A DNA stretch of 64,000 nt from assembly GCF_019429535.1 (NCBI RefSeq), contig NZ_JAHXZM010000003.1:62001-126000 (forward strand), written 5' to 3'. Below are positions 7,397 through 16,230 of the stretch, piece after piece. Under the pieces are notes generated by a model that was given only the letters and a program-made list of their open reading frames with translations, was not told where the DNA came from and made no database searches. A program made the translations under genes and the position numbers. This DNA comes from Sphingomonas citricola (GTDB lineage Bacteria; Pseudomonadota; Alphaproteobacteria; Sphingomonadales; Sphingomonadaceae). The stretch's first letter is position 1, and each line of letters starts with the position of its first letter.

Positions 7397-8056
7397 TCAC
7401 TGAGAGATGCGAAGGGTGACGGTGCCGGACGCGATCGCGGTCACGTTCCAGCGGTACTGGACGCCAACCTCCGTCTCGGTGTCGGTGAAGGTCTCGGGCG
7501 TGGCCGCCCGCAGCGCGTCGCTGATCTTCACGTACCAGGTCGCGCCATTGTCGAAGCTGCGCTCGAGCTGCGCGACCACGCCTGAGCCGCCCGAGCAGAC
7601 GAGGTTCATGGTGCGACCAGCGATTGGCGTGAAAGCGTCGCCGACACCGGCGGTGGTGCGCTGGCTGGCCGCCGGCGTCTTTCCCGACTGACCAAGCCCC
7701 GAGGTGCCCGCGAGCAAGCCGAGCTGGAGATCCTGCCGCGCAGCCGATGCGGCACCCGCTGGCAGGGGCAGGGCAGCCGCCGAGATCGCGAGCGTGCCGG
7801 CGAGCAGCGCGCGAACCGCTTCGACCTTCGCGTCTGTCGCCGGCGATGCGATCAGCTTGTCGCGCACCGCAGCGAGCAGCGTCTCGACCCCGTCGAGATA
7901 GCCGCCTTCGCTGGTCAGCAGCGTGACGATCTGCGCGAGCGAGGCGTTGCCCGTCGCCTGACCACCCGCGGTCGCTGGCGCCGCTGGCAGCTTGGCGAGC
8001 ACGTCCTGCAGGGTCTCATCGGTCGCCAAGTCGGCGAAGGCATTGCGCAACGTCAT
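7397..8056 (-). CDS. Tail fibre-associated structural protein
   Basis: 219 residues from the ATG at 8056, which overlaps the upstream stop (ATGA). The N-terminal half is Ala/Leu-rich helical, and the C-terminal part (RTMNLVCSGGSGVVAQLERS onwards, with SFDNGATWY) is beta-rich like fibre or receptor-binding tips. Its place between two fibre-region genes supports a structural role. No family is assigned. Confidence 0.6.
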   Translation of the reverse strand: MTLRNAFADLATDETLQDVLAKLPAAPATAGGQATGNASLAQIVTLLTSEGGYLDGVETLLAAVRDKLIASPATDAKVEAVRALLAGTLAISAAALPLPAGAASAARQDLQLGLLAGTSGLGQSGKTPAASQRTTAGVGDAFTPIAGRTMNLVCSGGSGVVAQLERSFDNGATWYVKISDALRAATPETFTDTETEVGVQYRWNVTAIASGTVTLRISQ

Positions 8057-8685
8057 CAGCGTCCGTCCTCGATCCAGAGAGTGAGATTGCCGTTTGAGGT
8101 GTCCCACCAGGCGTAGGGGCCGTCGCGGTCGGGCTGGGTGTCCTGCACGAAGCTGGTCTGCGCGCTGGCAGCGAGAGCGGCGGTCCACTCGGCATAGGTC
8201 TGCCCGGCAGCCTGCCACGGCGTGATCCCTGGTGCGCCGCGCGGGCTGATCACCAGCCGCCGCGTGTCGTACTCGAAGGCGAACCGCGTGACGCTGGCAG
8301 CGGAGGCGTCTACCGACACCGGCGCAACGGTCGCGGCCGAGCGCGCGATCGAGAACTGGCCCTCGATCCAGATGTCGCGACCAGCTTCATTGATCTCGGC
8401 AATCTCATGCCGCAAGCCAATGCGGTTGGTCGCGAACAGCTCGTCGGTCGTGTCGCCGTCGATAGCGAAGCGGATGCAATGGTCATCGCCGACCGACACG
8501 GCGACGCCCGCCGCCGAGAACAGCGGCTCGCGGTCGTTCGCGCGGTACACCGTCCAAGCGAACGTGCGCCCGGTCAGGTCGATCAGGGCGCCGTCATTGT
8601 CGAAGGCGATCTCGACCGTCAGCGCCTCGCCAGCGAAGCAGCGCACGTCACCGGTGATCGTGAAGCGAGAGGCAAGGGCGCTCAT
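8056..8685 (-). CDS. Phage tail-region structural protein (beta-rich)
   Basis: 209 residues. Its first part (FTITGDVRCFAGEALTVEIAF, with DLTGRTFAWTVYR) resembles immunoglobulin-like baseplate or fibre-attachment domains. The C-terminus has FVQDTQPDRDGPYAWW and ends NGNLTLWIEDGR, typical of phage fibre-attachment sequences. It is coupled to the next gene by ATGA. Assignment as a tail or fibre adaptor is from context. Confidence 0.6.
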   Translation of the reverse strand: MSALASRFTITGDVRCFAGEALTVEIAFDNDGALIDLTGRTFAWTVYRANDREPLFSAAGVAVSVGDDHCIRFAIDGDTTDELFATNRIGLRHEIAEINEAGRDIWIEGQFSIARSAATVAPVSVDASAASVTRFAFEYDTRRLVISPRGAPGITPWQAAGQTYAEWTAALAASAQTSFVQDTQPDRDGPYAWWDTSNGNLTLWIEDGR

Positions 8686-8832
8686 GCGGCACGGTTCCTT
8701 ACAGGCGGCTCAACAGCACTTGCGCCGGAGCAGATGATGATCATGATGGGGATGCGCGGACCCGCCTCCCGGTTCGTTCGCGTAGCCGGTCGCGCGTTCC
8801 CCCGCGGACAGAAAGGCGCGCGACCGGCGCCT

Positions 8833-8949
8833 TCACGCCGTCGGCTTCTTTGCCTCTTTGATCGCCTGCTTGACGGCCGGCGCGACCGCGATTGCGACAG
8901 GTGCGAGCGCCTTGGCAATGCGGAAGATGGTGGCGAGATTGATCTTCAT
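8833..8949 (-). CDS. 38-residue amphipathic peptide next to the endolysin
   Basis: A short gene with ATG at 8949 and a strong AAGGAG ribosome-binding site 6 bases upstream, starting 21 bases after the endolysin stop. The peptide has a hydrophobic Ala/Val/Ile-rich middle (ALAPVAIAVAPAV) and a basic end (KQAIKEAKKPTA). A membrane-active helper in lysis is one reading; the sequence alone does not show it. Confidence 0.6.
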   Translation of the reverse strand: MKINLATIFRIAKALAPVAIAVAPAVKQAIKEAKKPTA

Positions 8950-8969
8950 GGTCGTCTCCTTCGGGGTGA

Positions 8970-9587
8970 TCAGGGCAGCACGAGCGCGCGGACGCGGGCG
9001 GTAAAGGCGATGCGCTCAGCCTCGCCATTGGCGGGCTTCGTTGCGCGCGGGTTGCCGCGGTTGATCGAGCGGCCGATCGCGATGCCGTCGTCGGCATCCG
9101 CGAGCGCGTTCAGCCCGGTGCGCGACCAGTAGAGGCAGCTGGTCAGCAGGCCGATCGATGGCATGGCGACGATCTCGGGATGGCGGCCGATGTCGATACC
9201 CAGCGCTGCGCCGTCGCGCTCGTAATTGGCTCGGCCGGTGGTCTGGATCGGTCCGCGACCCTTGAACCGCTTGCCGTCGCCCGCCTGGCTGTTGCCGAGA
9301 TCCGCTCGGCCTTCGTAGCCAGACTGCGCGGGCGTCGGACCCCAGATCTCCTCCATGTAGCGGAAACTGCCGCTCTCATGGCCGCACTGACCTAAGAAGT
9401 GAATCAGCCGCAGCGGCGCGTCGAGGATACCATAGGTGCGGAAGTGGACGGCCGCGGCGAGGCCAAGCTCCTGCGCGACGTCGGCCTTTGCGCCGCACCG
9501 CAGGAACAGGGCGTTCATCGTCACGGGGCCGGGCTGATTGTCAGGTGTGACGCCGAGGCGGCGCTGCATCGGAATGGCGTCGAACAT
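8970..9587 (-). CDS. GH19-like endolysin
   Basis: 205 residues from ATG 9587 (GGGAGAG upstream). The sequence QCGHESGSFRYMEEIWGPT, with Glu71 as likely acid, and GRGPIQTTGRANY, match the GH19 chitinase/lysozyme-like fold used by many phage endolysins to cut the glycan strand. The N-terminus (MQRRLGVTPDNQPGPVTMNAL) resembles a short peptidoglycan-binding motif. There is no signal peptide, so it should need a holin. It follows three small membrane-protein genes. Confidence 0.88.
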   Translation of the reverse strand: MFDAIPMQRRLGVTPDNQPGPVTMNALFLRCGAKADVAQELGLAAAVHFRTYGILDAPLRLIHFLGQCGHESGSFRYMEEIWGPTPAQSGYEGRADLGNSQAGDGKRFKGRGPIQTTGRANYERDGAALGIDIGRHPEIVAMPSIGLLTSCLYWSRTGLNALADADDGIAIGRSINRGNPRATKPANGEAERIAFTARVRALVLP

Positions 9588-9724
9588 GCGTAATCTCTCC
9601 CAGCGAGATGACGGTTTCTTCCAATTTGCATGTTTCTCTTGTGTTGCTGACGGCGGTGTCACAGCATGCGGCTTCAGCATGAGTACCTCCGGGGCGCTCC
9701 GTCGAAAGGCGGGGCGCCTTCGAT

Positions 9725-10039
9725 TTATGCGGAGCCAGCCTCTTCCGTCACCGACACCGGATCGCCTGGCCGCCCGCTCGGGCCATCTGCAGGCTGCGTG
9801 CCCGCCAGCTGCGCGGACTGCTGCTTGATTGTGGTGGCGTCCTCAACCGACCGCGCGGCATCGATCGCCTTCGTGACCGCGTTGCCGGTGATCGGCAGCA
9901 GGCCGCCAAACAGCGCGTCAACGAGCCGCTGGCTGGACTCCGGCACGGCATGGAAGATCACCGCAAAGCCAAGCGCGACCGTGGACACGATCAGCATGGC
10001 AGCGAGGGCGTAGCGCCAGTGGCGATCGGCGTCGGTCAT
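9725..10039 (-). CDS. Holin-like single-pass membrane protein
   Basis: 104 residues with a hydrophobic helix at about 11-30 (ALAAMLIVSTVALGFAVIF) and a hydrophilic tail. Directly upstream of the endolysin and coupled by overlap (ATGA) to the preceding membrane gene. Holin function is inferred from size, topology and position; no holin family is recognised. The 137-bp gap before the endolysin contains an imperfect hairpin CGAAAGGCG...CGCCTTCG near 9700. Confidence 0.5.
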   Translation of the reverse strand: MTDADRHWRYALAAMLIVSTVALGFAVIFHAVPESSQRLVDALFGGLLPITGNAVTKAIDAARSVEDATTIKQQSAQLAGTQPADGPSGRPGDPVSVTEEAGSA

Positions 10040-10368
10040 GGCTCAATGATCCCTCTGTCTCGGAGCGCTTGGCGGACGATCGCCTCGTCGTGGCGGCGCT
10101 GGGCTTCGGCTTGGAGCAGGTCGACTAGCTCGCCAGTCTTCTCGTTGCTGGCGGTGACGGCACGCTCGACCGACACCAGCGCGGTCGTCAGGCGCTCCAT
10201 CTGGCCGCGCTCGGTGAAGGTGGCCGCAACGACTTGGTTGGGGGTGGTCGGTTCGGGTGCCTCCCGCTTCCGGCTGCGTCGCTCGAACCACGTGACCAGC
10301 GCGGCGACGCCGCCAGAGAACGTCAGCGCCAGCAGCGACACCGCGTTCGGAGCCTCAGGCGCGTCCAT
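10036..10368 (-). CDS. Lysis-block membrane protein with coiled coil
   Basis: About 110 residues from ATG 10368. One hydrophobic helix (AVSLLALTFSGGVAALVTWF) is followed by a basic patch (RRSRKRE) and an alpha-helical tail (VSVERAVTASNEKTGELVDL). The layout, with one membrane helix and a cytoplasmic or periplasmic coiled coil, is seen in spanin- or holin-accessory proteins, but this is not a recognised family. Overlaps neighbours on both sides. Confidence 0.5.
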   Translation of the reverse strand: MDAPEAPNAVSLLALTFSGGVAALVTWFERRSRKREAPEPTTPNQVVAATFTERGQMERLTTALVSVERAVTASNEKTGELVDLLQAEAQRRHDEAIVRQALRDRGIIEP

Positions 10369-10795
10369 AAGCGGGCGTCCCGATGCGAGCAGCATCCGCC
10401 GCGGAATAGGAGAACATGATTGCCTCCAGCGCGAAGAGGCCGGAATAGGTGAAGATCGCCGGCGACAGCCACTCGACGGACAGCGCGCCCCAAAGCAGGA
10501 ACGACCACACGGTCATGCCGAGGAAGCTGCCGATCTGGCGGATTCGCGGTGTCTCCTTGCGGGAGCCGTTCACGTAGAGCGCGGCAATCCTGACCACGCC
10601 CATGGTGAAGGTGATCGAGCCCCAGGTGCCTTCCGAGGCAACAGCGGCGAGGGGGCGGAAGAACGGGCGACCGAAGCTGCTTCCAGGCAGCAGCAGCGTG
10701 AAACCCCAGCCCGCCAGAATGAAGGCCAGCACCCACTCGGGCGCGCGCTCGCGGAAGGTGCGGGCGAAACGATCAAGCGGCATGAGCAGAATCAT
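10355..10795 (-). CDS. Multi-pass membrane protein of the lysis block
   Basis: 146 residues from ATG 10795, overlapping the stop of the esterase fibre gene (ATGA). Four hydrophobic stretches are visible (WVLAFILAGWGFTLLL, ITFTMGVVRIAALYV, FLGMTVWSFLLWGAL, and SGLFALEAIMF), so an inner-membrane protein. Could be a holin or antiholin; no family match is recognised. Confidence 0.55.
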   Translation of the reverse strand: MILLMPLDRFARTFRERAPEWVLAFILAGWGFTLLLPGSSFGRPFFRPLAAVASEGTWGSITFTMGVVRIAALYVNGSRKETPRIRQIGSFLGMTVWSFLLWGALSVEWLSPAIFTYSGLFALEAIMFSYSAADAARIGTPAYGRA

Positions 10796-13413
10796 GACAA
10801 AGCCGCCCCGGCCGCCCGGCCATTCCGCCGTGCCCCCTCGCGCGTGTAGTGGATGATGTCGCCCGCGGTCGCGAAGCCGGTCGCGCCGTTCACGAAGCTG
10901 ACGTCGGGCATGGTCGCTGCAATCGCCCGGTGCGCCGCGTCGATCGCCGCGCGCGTCTGCCCGTTCGGCGCGCCAGGATCGGCGACCCACTCGGGCACCA
11001 TGCTGACGATCGCAGCGTGCGCGTTCTCCGCGCCCTTCACCGCGCGCGTGCCGGCGATGGCGCGGCGTAGCTCGTCCTCGTAGGTAACTCCCGCGACGCC
11101 TGCGGTCGCGTCAGCCTCGCCCTGCGCGACGTACAGCGCGACACCTGCGCCGGGATAGGTCGCCAACGCCGCCGCCAGTTGCGCGACCATGTTGGCGTAG
11201 AGCGCGCCGCCATCCGGGTCCCATGGACCGTTCACCAGCGACGTGCCGCCCTGTGCGGTCGGCAGGATCACCACCCGCTTCAGCGTCGGGTCGAGCGCCA
11301 GCATCACCTTCGCCGCGTAGAAGACCGGGCTCGTCGCCCATGCCCCGATGTCGCTCGGCTGCTGCCACGACAGCGGCTCGGCCGCGCGCACGATCGCAGT
11401 GCCGGCGGTGCGCTGCCGCACCGACAAGCGCTCGACCCGCCACACCGTACCTGCGGGCGATCCGCCCTGACCGCCGTTGCCGATCAGGAACACCGACAGC
11501 GCACCGCTGCTGCCGACCGTCACGTCGAACACCGACGTGCGCGCGATTGGGCTGGATGCGTAGGCGAGCCCGGTCTGCGGCTCGTCGCGCAAGCCTGCCT
11601 GCACGCCGCTGACCGCCGCCACGTCCATCTCGACGCGGTACGTGCCCTGCGCGAGCCCGCTCAGCTGAAAACGTGCTGCCGGATAGGTCGGGTCAGCGCC
11701 GTTCGAAGTCAGCACCACCGCGTCGCCATCCGCGGCTACGTCCATGTTGCCGTTCGGACTGGCCCAGCTTGCCGCGGTGATGGCAGACGCGCGCTCGACG
11801 CCGAGACCGAACGGCAGCTGCTGCAGAACGCGCATGTCTTGGCTGTCGACGATCGGGTCGGGGCCGCCGGCACCCCAGCCGATCGCGTTGCTCTGCCCGA
11901 GCACCGGAATGATGATCGTGCCGTTGTGCGCGGGCGCGGCGGGGAAGTCACCGCGCGCGATGCCGGTCGGCCGCGTACCGCGGCGCGCGATGTGGTGCTG
12001 GATCCCGAGCACGCCCGCACGCGCTCCGCTGGCAACCTCACCGGTGCCTGCGAGATAGTAGGTCGCACCCTTCGGGATGGTGAAGCTGGCTTCGTAGCGC
12101 CGCACGCGGTCGGACAGGCGCGCGACCAGGCGCGGGTTCACGCTCCCGACATTCGAGTCCTGCGCGTCGCGGAAATAGATGATCGGCACGCCGAACGCGT
12201 CGGCCTGGTCCGTGGTCAGCGTGTAGGCGATTACCGCCATCAGCCCCGTGTCGCCCGGATCAAGGTTGTCGCCCGCGAACGCCGCATCGGCTGCCGGCGC
12301 GTAAGACTCGGTCAGCCCCATTGCGAGCAGCTTCGCTTCGGTCTCGGTGCGATAGGCCGGCGTCAGGAACGTGCGAGGGATCTGGCGCATCGTGCGCCCG
12401 AACAGGTTCTGGTTCGCGCCCATCATTTGTCCGGCGCGGCGTACCGCCATCTTGCTGTGGATCGCGTCGCCCCAGATCGTGGCGAGCACGTCGACCACCC
12501 CGTCGGTCGGCAGAATGAGGTCTCCATTCGCGAACGGGATCAGCTCGAAGCGGTTGGTCGCCTGGCGGTAGATCAGCGCCGTGACCACGTCCGACACCGG
12601 CGGCACTGCTACCTTGGCATAGCCGACCATCTCGTCGCTGCTCGGCATGTCGACGCCGCCAGCGTTGCCGGCCGCTACCGTGCCCCGCTTGTAGTAGTAG
12701 GGCAGGGGTACGTAGATCGCGGAACCGCCACCAAGCAAGCCGCCGCGGTCGTCGACCAGCTCGTTGCGCGGCGCGGACACGATGGGCGCGGAGGCGGCGA
12801 GGGCGTCGTCTCGGGCCTGCACAGCGGTCGCAGCTGCCTCCTCGGCGCGATCACCGTTCGCGCCAGCACCCGCGAGCAACGGTGCGAGCAGGTCGATACC
12901 GTCGATCCGCACCTCGACGACATCATCGCCGAAGGTCAGTGTCGCTGCAGTACGCATGCCCGACACACTGACGGATTGCATGCCGTACCCGATTGGGCGC
13001 GCGGACGGCGCGTTGTCTGCGCCGGTTACACCGTCGCCGGTGATCAGGAACGGCCCAGCCGCGATCCGCCGCTTGCGCCCCGCAAACGTTGCCTGCCAAT
13101 CCCACGCCAGCGCGGTCGTGTCGCCGATCTCGCCCTGGTAAGGCAGCCCTTCCATCGTCGTCTCGTTGATCACGAGCTCGACGGTGCTGGTCGGCACGCC
13201 ATCGGTCACCGTTACACCGATCAGCCGCAGACCTTCCGCGTTGCCGTTGGTGACGGTGGCGAGGTCGACCTCAGGCGCGCCGGGGGTGTCGCCGCGCAGC
13301 CGTACCTGCGCCTGCATCGCGACGCCGGTCAGGTCGACGCCCACCACACGGATCGTACGGACACAGGGGGTGTATCGGTCTGCCAGAATCGGCAGCTCCG
13401 CGACGTTGGACAT
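10792..13413 (-). CDS. Tail spike/fibre with SASA-type carbohydrate esterase domain
   Basis: 873 residues. Residues 1-200 are a beta-rich attachment part and a short Ala-rich coiled coil (EEAAATAVQARDDALAAS). From about 498 an SASA/CE6-type acetylesterase follows: block I PVLGQSNAIG (Ser508), then ILPTAQGGTS, YVAQGEADA (764-768), and the Asp852/His855 pair in DIIHY. About 130 residues (540-670), resembling a beta-sandwich (YRVEMDVAA), interrupt the domain after block I. The family removes acetyl groups from sugars, so removing O-acetyl decorations from host surface glycan is the likely role. Confidence 0.85.
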   Translation of the reverse strand: MSNVAELPILADRYTPCVRTIRVVGVDLTGVAMQAQVRLRGDTPGAPEVDLATVTNGNAEGLRLIGVTVTDGVPTSTVELVINETTMEGLPYQGEIGDTTALAWDWQATFAGRKRRIAAGPFLITGDGVTGADNAPSARPIGYGMQSVSVSGMRTAATLTFGDDVVEVRIDGIDLLAPLLAGAGANGDRAEEAAATAVQARDDALAASAPIVSAPRNELVDDRGGLLGGGSAIYVPLPYYYKRGTVAAGNAGGVDMPSSDEMVGYAKVAVPPVSDVVTALIYRQATNRFELIPFANGDLILPTDGVVDVLATIWGDAIHSKMAVRRAGQMMGANQNLFGRTMRQIPRTFLTPAYRTETEAKLLAMGLTESYAPAADAAFAGDNLDPGDTGLMAVIAYTLTTDQADAFGVPIIYFRDAQDSNVGSVNPRLVARLSDRVRRYEASFTIPKGATYYLAGTGEVASGARAGVLGIQHHIARRGTRPTGIARGDFPAAPAHNGTIIIPVLGQSNAIGWGAGGPDPIVDSQDMRVLQQLPFGLGVERASAITAASWASPNGNMDVAADGDAVVLTSNGADPTYPAARFQLSGLAQGTYRVEMDVAAVSGVQAGLRDEPQTGLAYASSPIARTSVFDVTVGSSGALSVFLIGNGGQGGSPAGTVWRVERLSVRQRTAGTAIVRAAEPLSWQQPSDIGAWATSPVFYAAKVMLALDPTLKRVVILPTAQGGTSLVNGPWDPDGGALYANMVAQLAAALATYPGAGVALYVAQGEADATAGVAGVTYEDELRRAIAGTRAVKGAENAHAAIVSMVPEWVADPGAPNGQTRAAIDAAHRAIAATMPDVSFVNGATGFATAGDIIHYTREGARRNGRAAGAALS

Positions 13414-13428
13414 GCAGATCTCCGATGA

Positions 13429-13887
13429 TCAGGTGAAGCGGATCAGCTTCGCGGGCAGGGTGAAGCTTGCGCCGACAGCGAGTGCGGGACAGGTGAGCGC
13501 GACACTCACCTCGTTGGCCTTGGTCGCGACCACGTCGTGCACCGCGTAGCCGGTCAGGATGGCGGTAGGCGCGATCGTCAGCACCTGGCTGGCGTCTACC
13601 TTCCACGCTGCCGGGGTGGTGATCGTGAGACGGCGGACACCCGCGACCAGCGCGACCGTTGCCTTCTGCGTCAGCGTCAGCGTGCCGAGCGTGACTGCGG
13701 AAGGCTCCGCAAGCAGGTCGATGTCGAGCTCTGCGCCCGCCATGATCTCGCCCCGCCAGATCAGCGCGCCGTCCGCGCCGCTCACATCGGGCGCGTTCTG
13801 CGTCGTCAAGCGAAGGACGCGGCCGCCACCCGGGCGCTGGCGGATGATGCCGTAGAGCTGGCGGTTGGTCGGCAGGCCCTTGGTCAT
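13429..13887 (-). CDS. Small tail-tip associated protein
   Basis: 152 residues, beta-rich, with GADGALIWRGEIMAGAELDI and a C-terminal Ig-like stretch. The frame starts at ATG 13887 and overlaps the end of the tail-tip gene by 4 bp (ATGA). Its place between the gpJ-like tip protein and the fibre suggests a connecting tail protein. No family is recognised. Confidence 0.6.
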   Translation of the reverse strand: MTKGLPTNRQLYGIIRQRPGGGRVLRLTTQNAPDVSGADGALIWRGEIMAGAELDIDLLAEPSAVTLGTLTLTQKATVALVAGVRRLTITTPAAWKVDASQVLTIAPTAILTGYAVHDVVATKANEVSVALTCPALAVGASFTLPAKLIRFT

Positions 13888-15872
13888 TGCTGCACCACGT
13901 TCGGGTTGCGACCGCCACCGCCTCCGTAACCGCCGCCGCCGTCACCACCTGGCGGCGTCTCGGTCGGCGGATAGGTTCGATCAGCGTTGGCCGTCACGAA
14001 GCTGCGCACGATGATGTTGTCGGGATCCACCACCTCGGGCCCGCTCGCTGGTTGGACGAGCGCGGCATAGGCGTTCGCTGAGCGGTCGAAGATCACGAGG
14101 TATGACGTCGCCGCAGTCAGGCCGGTGATCGTTGCGGCGGGGAAGGCGAAGCTGGTGGTGCCGTCCGACAGCGCGGCGGTGAATGCGGCAATACTGATCG
14201 TCGTGTCGCTGCTGGTGACCGGGTAGGCGAGCGAGGCGGAGGATTGAACGATCTGGGTGGCGGCGCCTGTGGGAGCGCCGGGCACCTCGAACATCCAGGC
14301 GTTGGAGGGCAGCCCGGGCGAAACGGGCGGCACCGCAGTCTGCGCAAGCGCAAAGGCGTGCTTCGCCGCCGTCTCCGATCGCGCGGTCACGGTCACGATG
14401 CCGCTGCCAGCATCGAGCGATCGCGTCAGCAGCATTACGTCCTGATCGAGCAAGCCCGCATCCGGCAGGTCGACTGTAACGACGTCGCCGGGTTTATAAC
14501 CGATCCACCGGACCTTGAGCGGCAGGTTGATTGGCCCGAACTCGCGCGCGTTCTCGATCGCGTAGCGCGCCAAGGTTCCGACTTGCTTAGGTTCCTCGCC
14601 AGCGAAGCACTGCACCAACGGGAATGACGTTTCTTTTCGGACCTGCCGCCCGTCGGCCGCAACGTGCTCAGCAACGATGATCGGCTCGGCCGGCACTTCG
14701 GCCCAGGTCGTCGTGGTGATACCGCTCTGCGGATCGGTGCTGATCTGCTCCGACCAGTAGCGCGGGACCAGCGCGTTGATGCGGTCACGGCGCGCCTGCA
14801 TGGTGACGATGCTGACCTCGCCCTGCGCGAGCGCGTCCCGGTCGATCGTCGCGAGGCTGACCCGCGGGGTCGACACGATGCACCCGAGCATGGCGCCGAG
14901 GCGCAGAGGCTCGCCCGCGCCCGCCTGCAGAATGTCCGTCAGCACGTCCCACTTGTCGTCGAGCGTCGATTTGACCCCGCCGACCCGCCAGCCGTTGATC
15001 TGCGCGACGTTCGCGCCCTCGACAAAATTGTCGACGATGATTCCGCTGATCGGGAGGCCCACGCCGGCGGCGAGCTTGCCGTTCTGCCGCCAGCCGAGGC
15101 ACCACGTCAGCGCGACGACGTAGGGGTTGTCGCTCCACGCCCAGGTTGAATGATCGGCGACGCGCTGCGGCCCGTCACCGCCGGGATAGGTGCTGTCCTT
15201 TCGGGGATCGTAACAGAGCACGCCCTTCCCGCGCCAACCGCAGGTCGGCATCGAGGTCTGCGTGTTCTTGCCCTTCGTGTCGTATTCGAAGCGCATCATC
15301 GTCGCGGCCTTGCCCGACAAGCGATGCGCGTCACTCCAACCATACGGCGTTGCGCCCGCGAGCGTCAGCGCAGCCGGCTCCGGGCATTGCCCCAGCTGCC
15401 GCGCCTCCAACACGAAGCCGCGATTTGGCACGTCGACGATCTGCCCGACGACGCCGCGCGCGATCTGGTCGATGTAGAGCGTATCGAGCGACTGGACCGG
15501 CCCGAGCGACCACTCAGTGACGATCGACTGGTACTTGTTGGTCGAGCCGTATGCCTGGCGATAGATGATGTGCCCGCCGTTGTAGGCGTCACCGAACACG
15601 ATATCGATGCCGGCGTTCGGATCGGCCTTCCATTGATCGGGCGAGCCGCCGCCGGTCGCCTTGGGCGCGGTCAGCGCACTCGTCGCCATCAGCGCCGCGG
15701 CGGCGAAGCCCGCAACCTTCGCGACGGTGGCGGCAGTGGTGACGAACGCCGCAGTCGCGCTGCCAGCGGCATACTGCCCGAGAAGTCCGATCGAGGCTGC
15801 TGCGCCGACGCCGGTGGCGACCAAGGCGACGCCACCAACGACCATCGCGGCAGTTGCAAGGAAGCGTGACAC
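13884..15872 (-). CDS. Tail tip (gpJ-like) protein
   Basis: About 662 residues. The start chosen is GTG 15872, 8 bases after GGAGG; an in-frame ATG at 15893 lies upstream of that site. The N-terminus is hydrophobic (ATAAMVVGGVALVATGVG and further Ala/Val-rich helices), as in many siphophage tip proteins. The middle resembles the host-specificity protein domain (YWSEQISTDPQSGITTTTWA, VRWIGYKPGDVVTV), and the tail is fibronectin-like with a Gly-rich end. It follows the NlpC/P60-like gene, the usual order in lambda-type tails. Confidence 0.8.
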   Translation of the reverse strand: MSRFLATAAMVVGGVALVATGVGAAASIGLLGQYAAGSATAAFVTTAATVAKVAGFAAAALMATSALTAPKATGGGSPDQWKADPNAGIDIVFGDAYNGGHIIYRQAYGSTNKYQSIVTEWSLGPVQSLDTLYIDQIARGVVGQIVDVPNRGFVLEARQLGQCPEPAALTLAGATPYGWSDAHRLSGKAATMMRFEYDTKGKNTQTSMPTCGWRGKGVLCYDPRKDSTYPGGDGPQRVADHSTWAWSDNPYVVALTWCLGWRQNGKLAAGVGLPISGIIVDNFVEGANVAQINGWRVGGVKSTLDDKWDVLTDILQAGAGEPLRLGAMLGCIVSTPRVSLATIDRDALAQGEVSIVTMQARRDRINALVPRYWSEQISTDPQSGITTTTWAEVPAEPIIVAEHVAADGRQVRKETSFPLVQCFAGEEPKQVGTLARYAIENAREFGPINLPLKVRWIGYKPGDVVTVDLPDAGLLDQDVMLLTRSLDAGSGIVTVTARSETAAKHAFALAQTAVPPVSPGLPSNAWMFEVPGAPTGAATQIVQSSASLAYPVTSSDTTISIAAFTAALSDGTTSFAFPAATITGLTAATSYLVIFDRSANAYAALVQPASGPEVVDPDNIIVRSFVTANADRTYPPTETPPGGDGGGGYGGGGGRNPNVVQQ

Positions 15873-15891
15873 GGCGGTACCCTCCCTTTCC

Positions 15892-16227
15892 ATGAACGAG
15901 CTTTTGACTGTTCTTGCCGCGGTGACGCTCAGCAGCTCCGGGCCGATCGCGAGGTTTCAATCGCGGCCGCCGCTCGCGGATTACAACAGCGCTGCTCAGG
16001 CCGGCGATGTGGAGCGCTGCCTGATTGACCTGCCGCAGGCGCCCGCACCCAGCGTGTATCGTCAACCCGACCGACCCGACGACGCCATGCTGATATGGTT
16101 CAAGGCACCGGAGGTGGGAGGCGCGATCCTGTACCGTGTGGACCTGCGCCGCACCGTGACCGGCACGCACGTGCGCTCGTGGATGCCGGCGAAACAGGTG
16201 GAAGAATGCGCACCTCGCCAGCGCTAG
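15892..16227 (+). CDS. Predicted exported protein inside the tail operon, opposite strand
   Basis: 111 residues. MNELLTVLAAVTLSSS looks like a signal peptide, followed by a small soluble domain with Cys at LPQAPAPSVY and MPAKQVEECAP. It runs against the late operon, starting 19 bp from the GTG of the tail-tip gene, and the two possible ATGs of the neighbouring genes overlap as CATG. There is no clear ribosome-binding site. The protein-like composition favours a real lysogenic accessory gene; a shadow frame is not excluded. Confidence 0.45.
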   Translation: MNELLTVLAAVTLSSSGPIARFQSRPPLADYNSAAQAGDVERCLIDLPQAPAPSVYRQPDRPDDAMLIWFKAPEVGGAILYRVDLRRTVTGTHVRSWMPAKQVEECAPRQR

Positions 16228-16230
16228 ACC

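Noticed and set aside
8682-8744. 20-residue ORF ending in the start of the 8056-8685 gene (ATGA)
   Set aside because: No good ribosome-binding site close by and too short to judge; coupling alone is weak.
11179-13428. 749-residue ORF opposite the esterase fibre gene
   Set aside because: Antisense reading frame in GC-rich DNA with unnatural Arg/His-rich composition; the minus-strand gene has clear domains.
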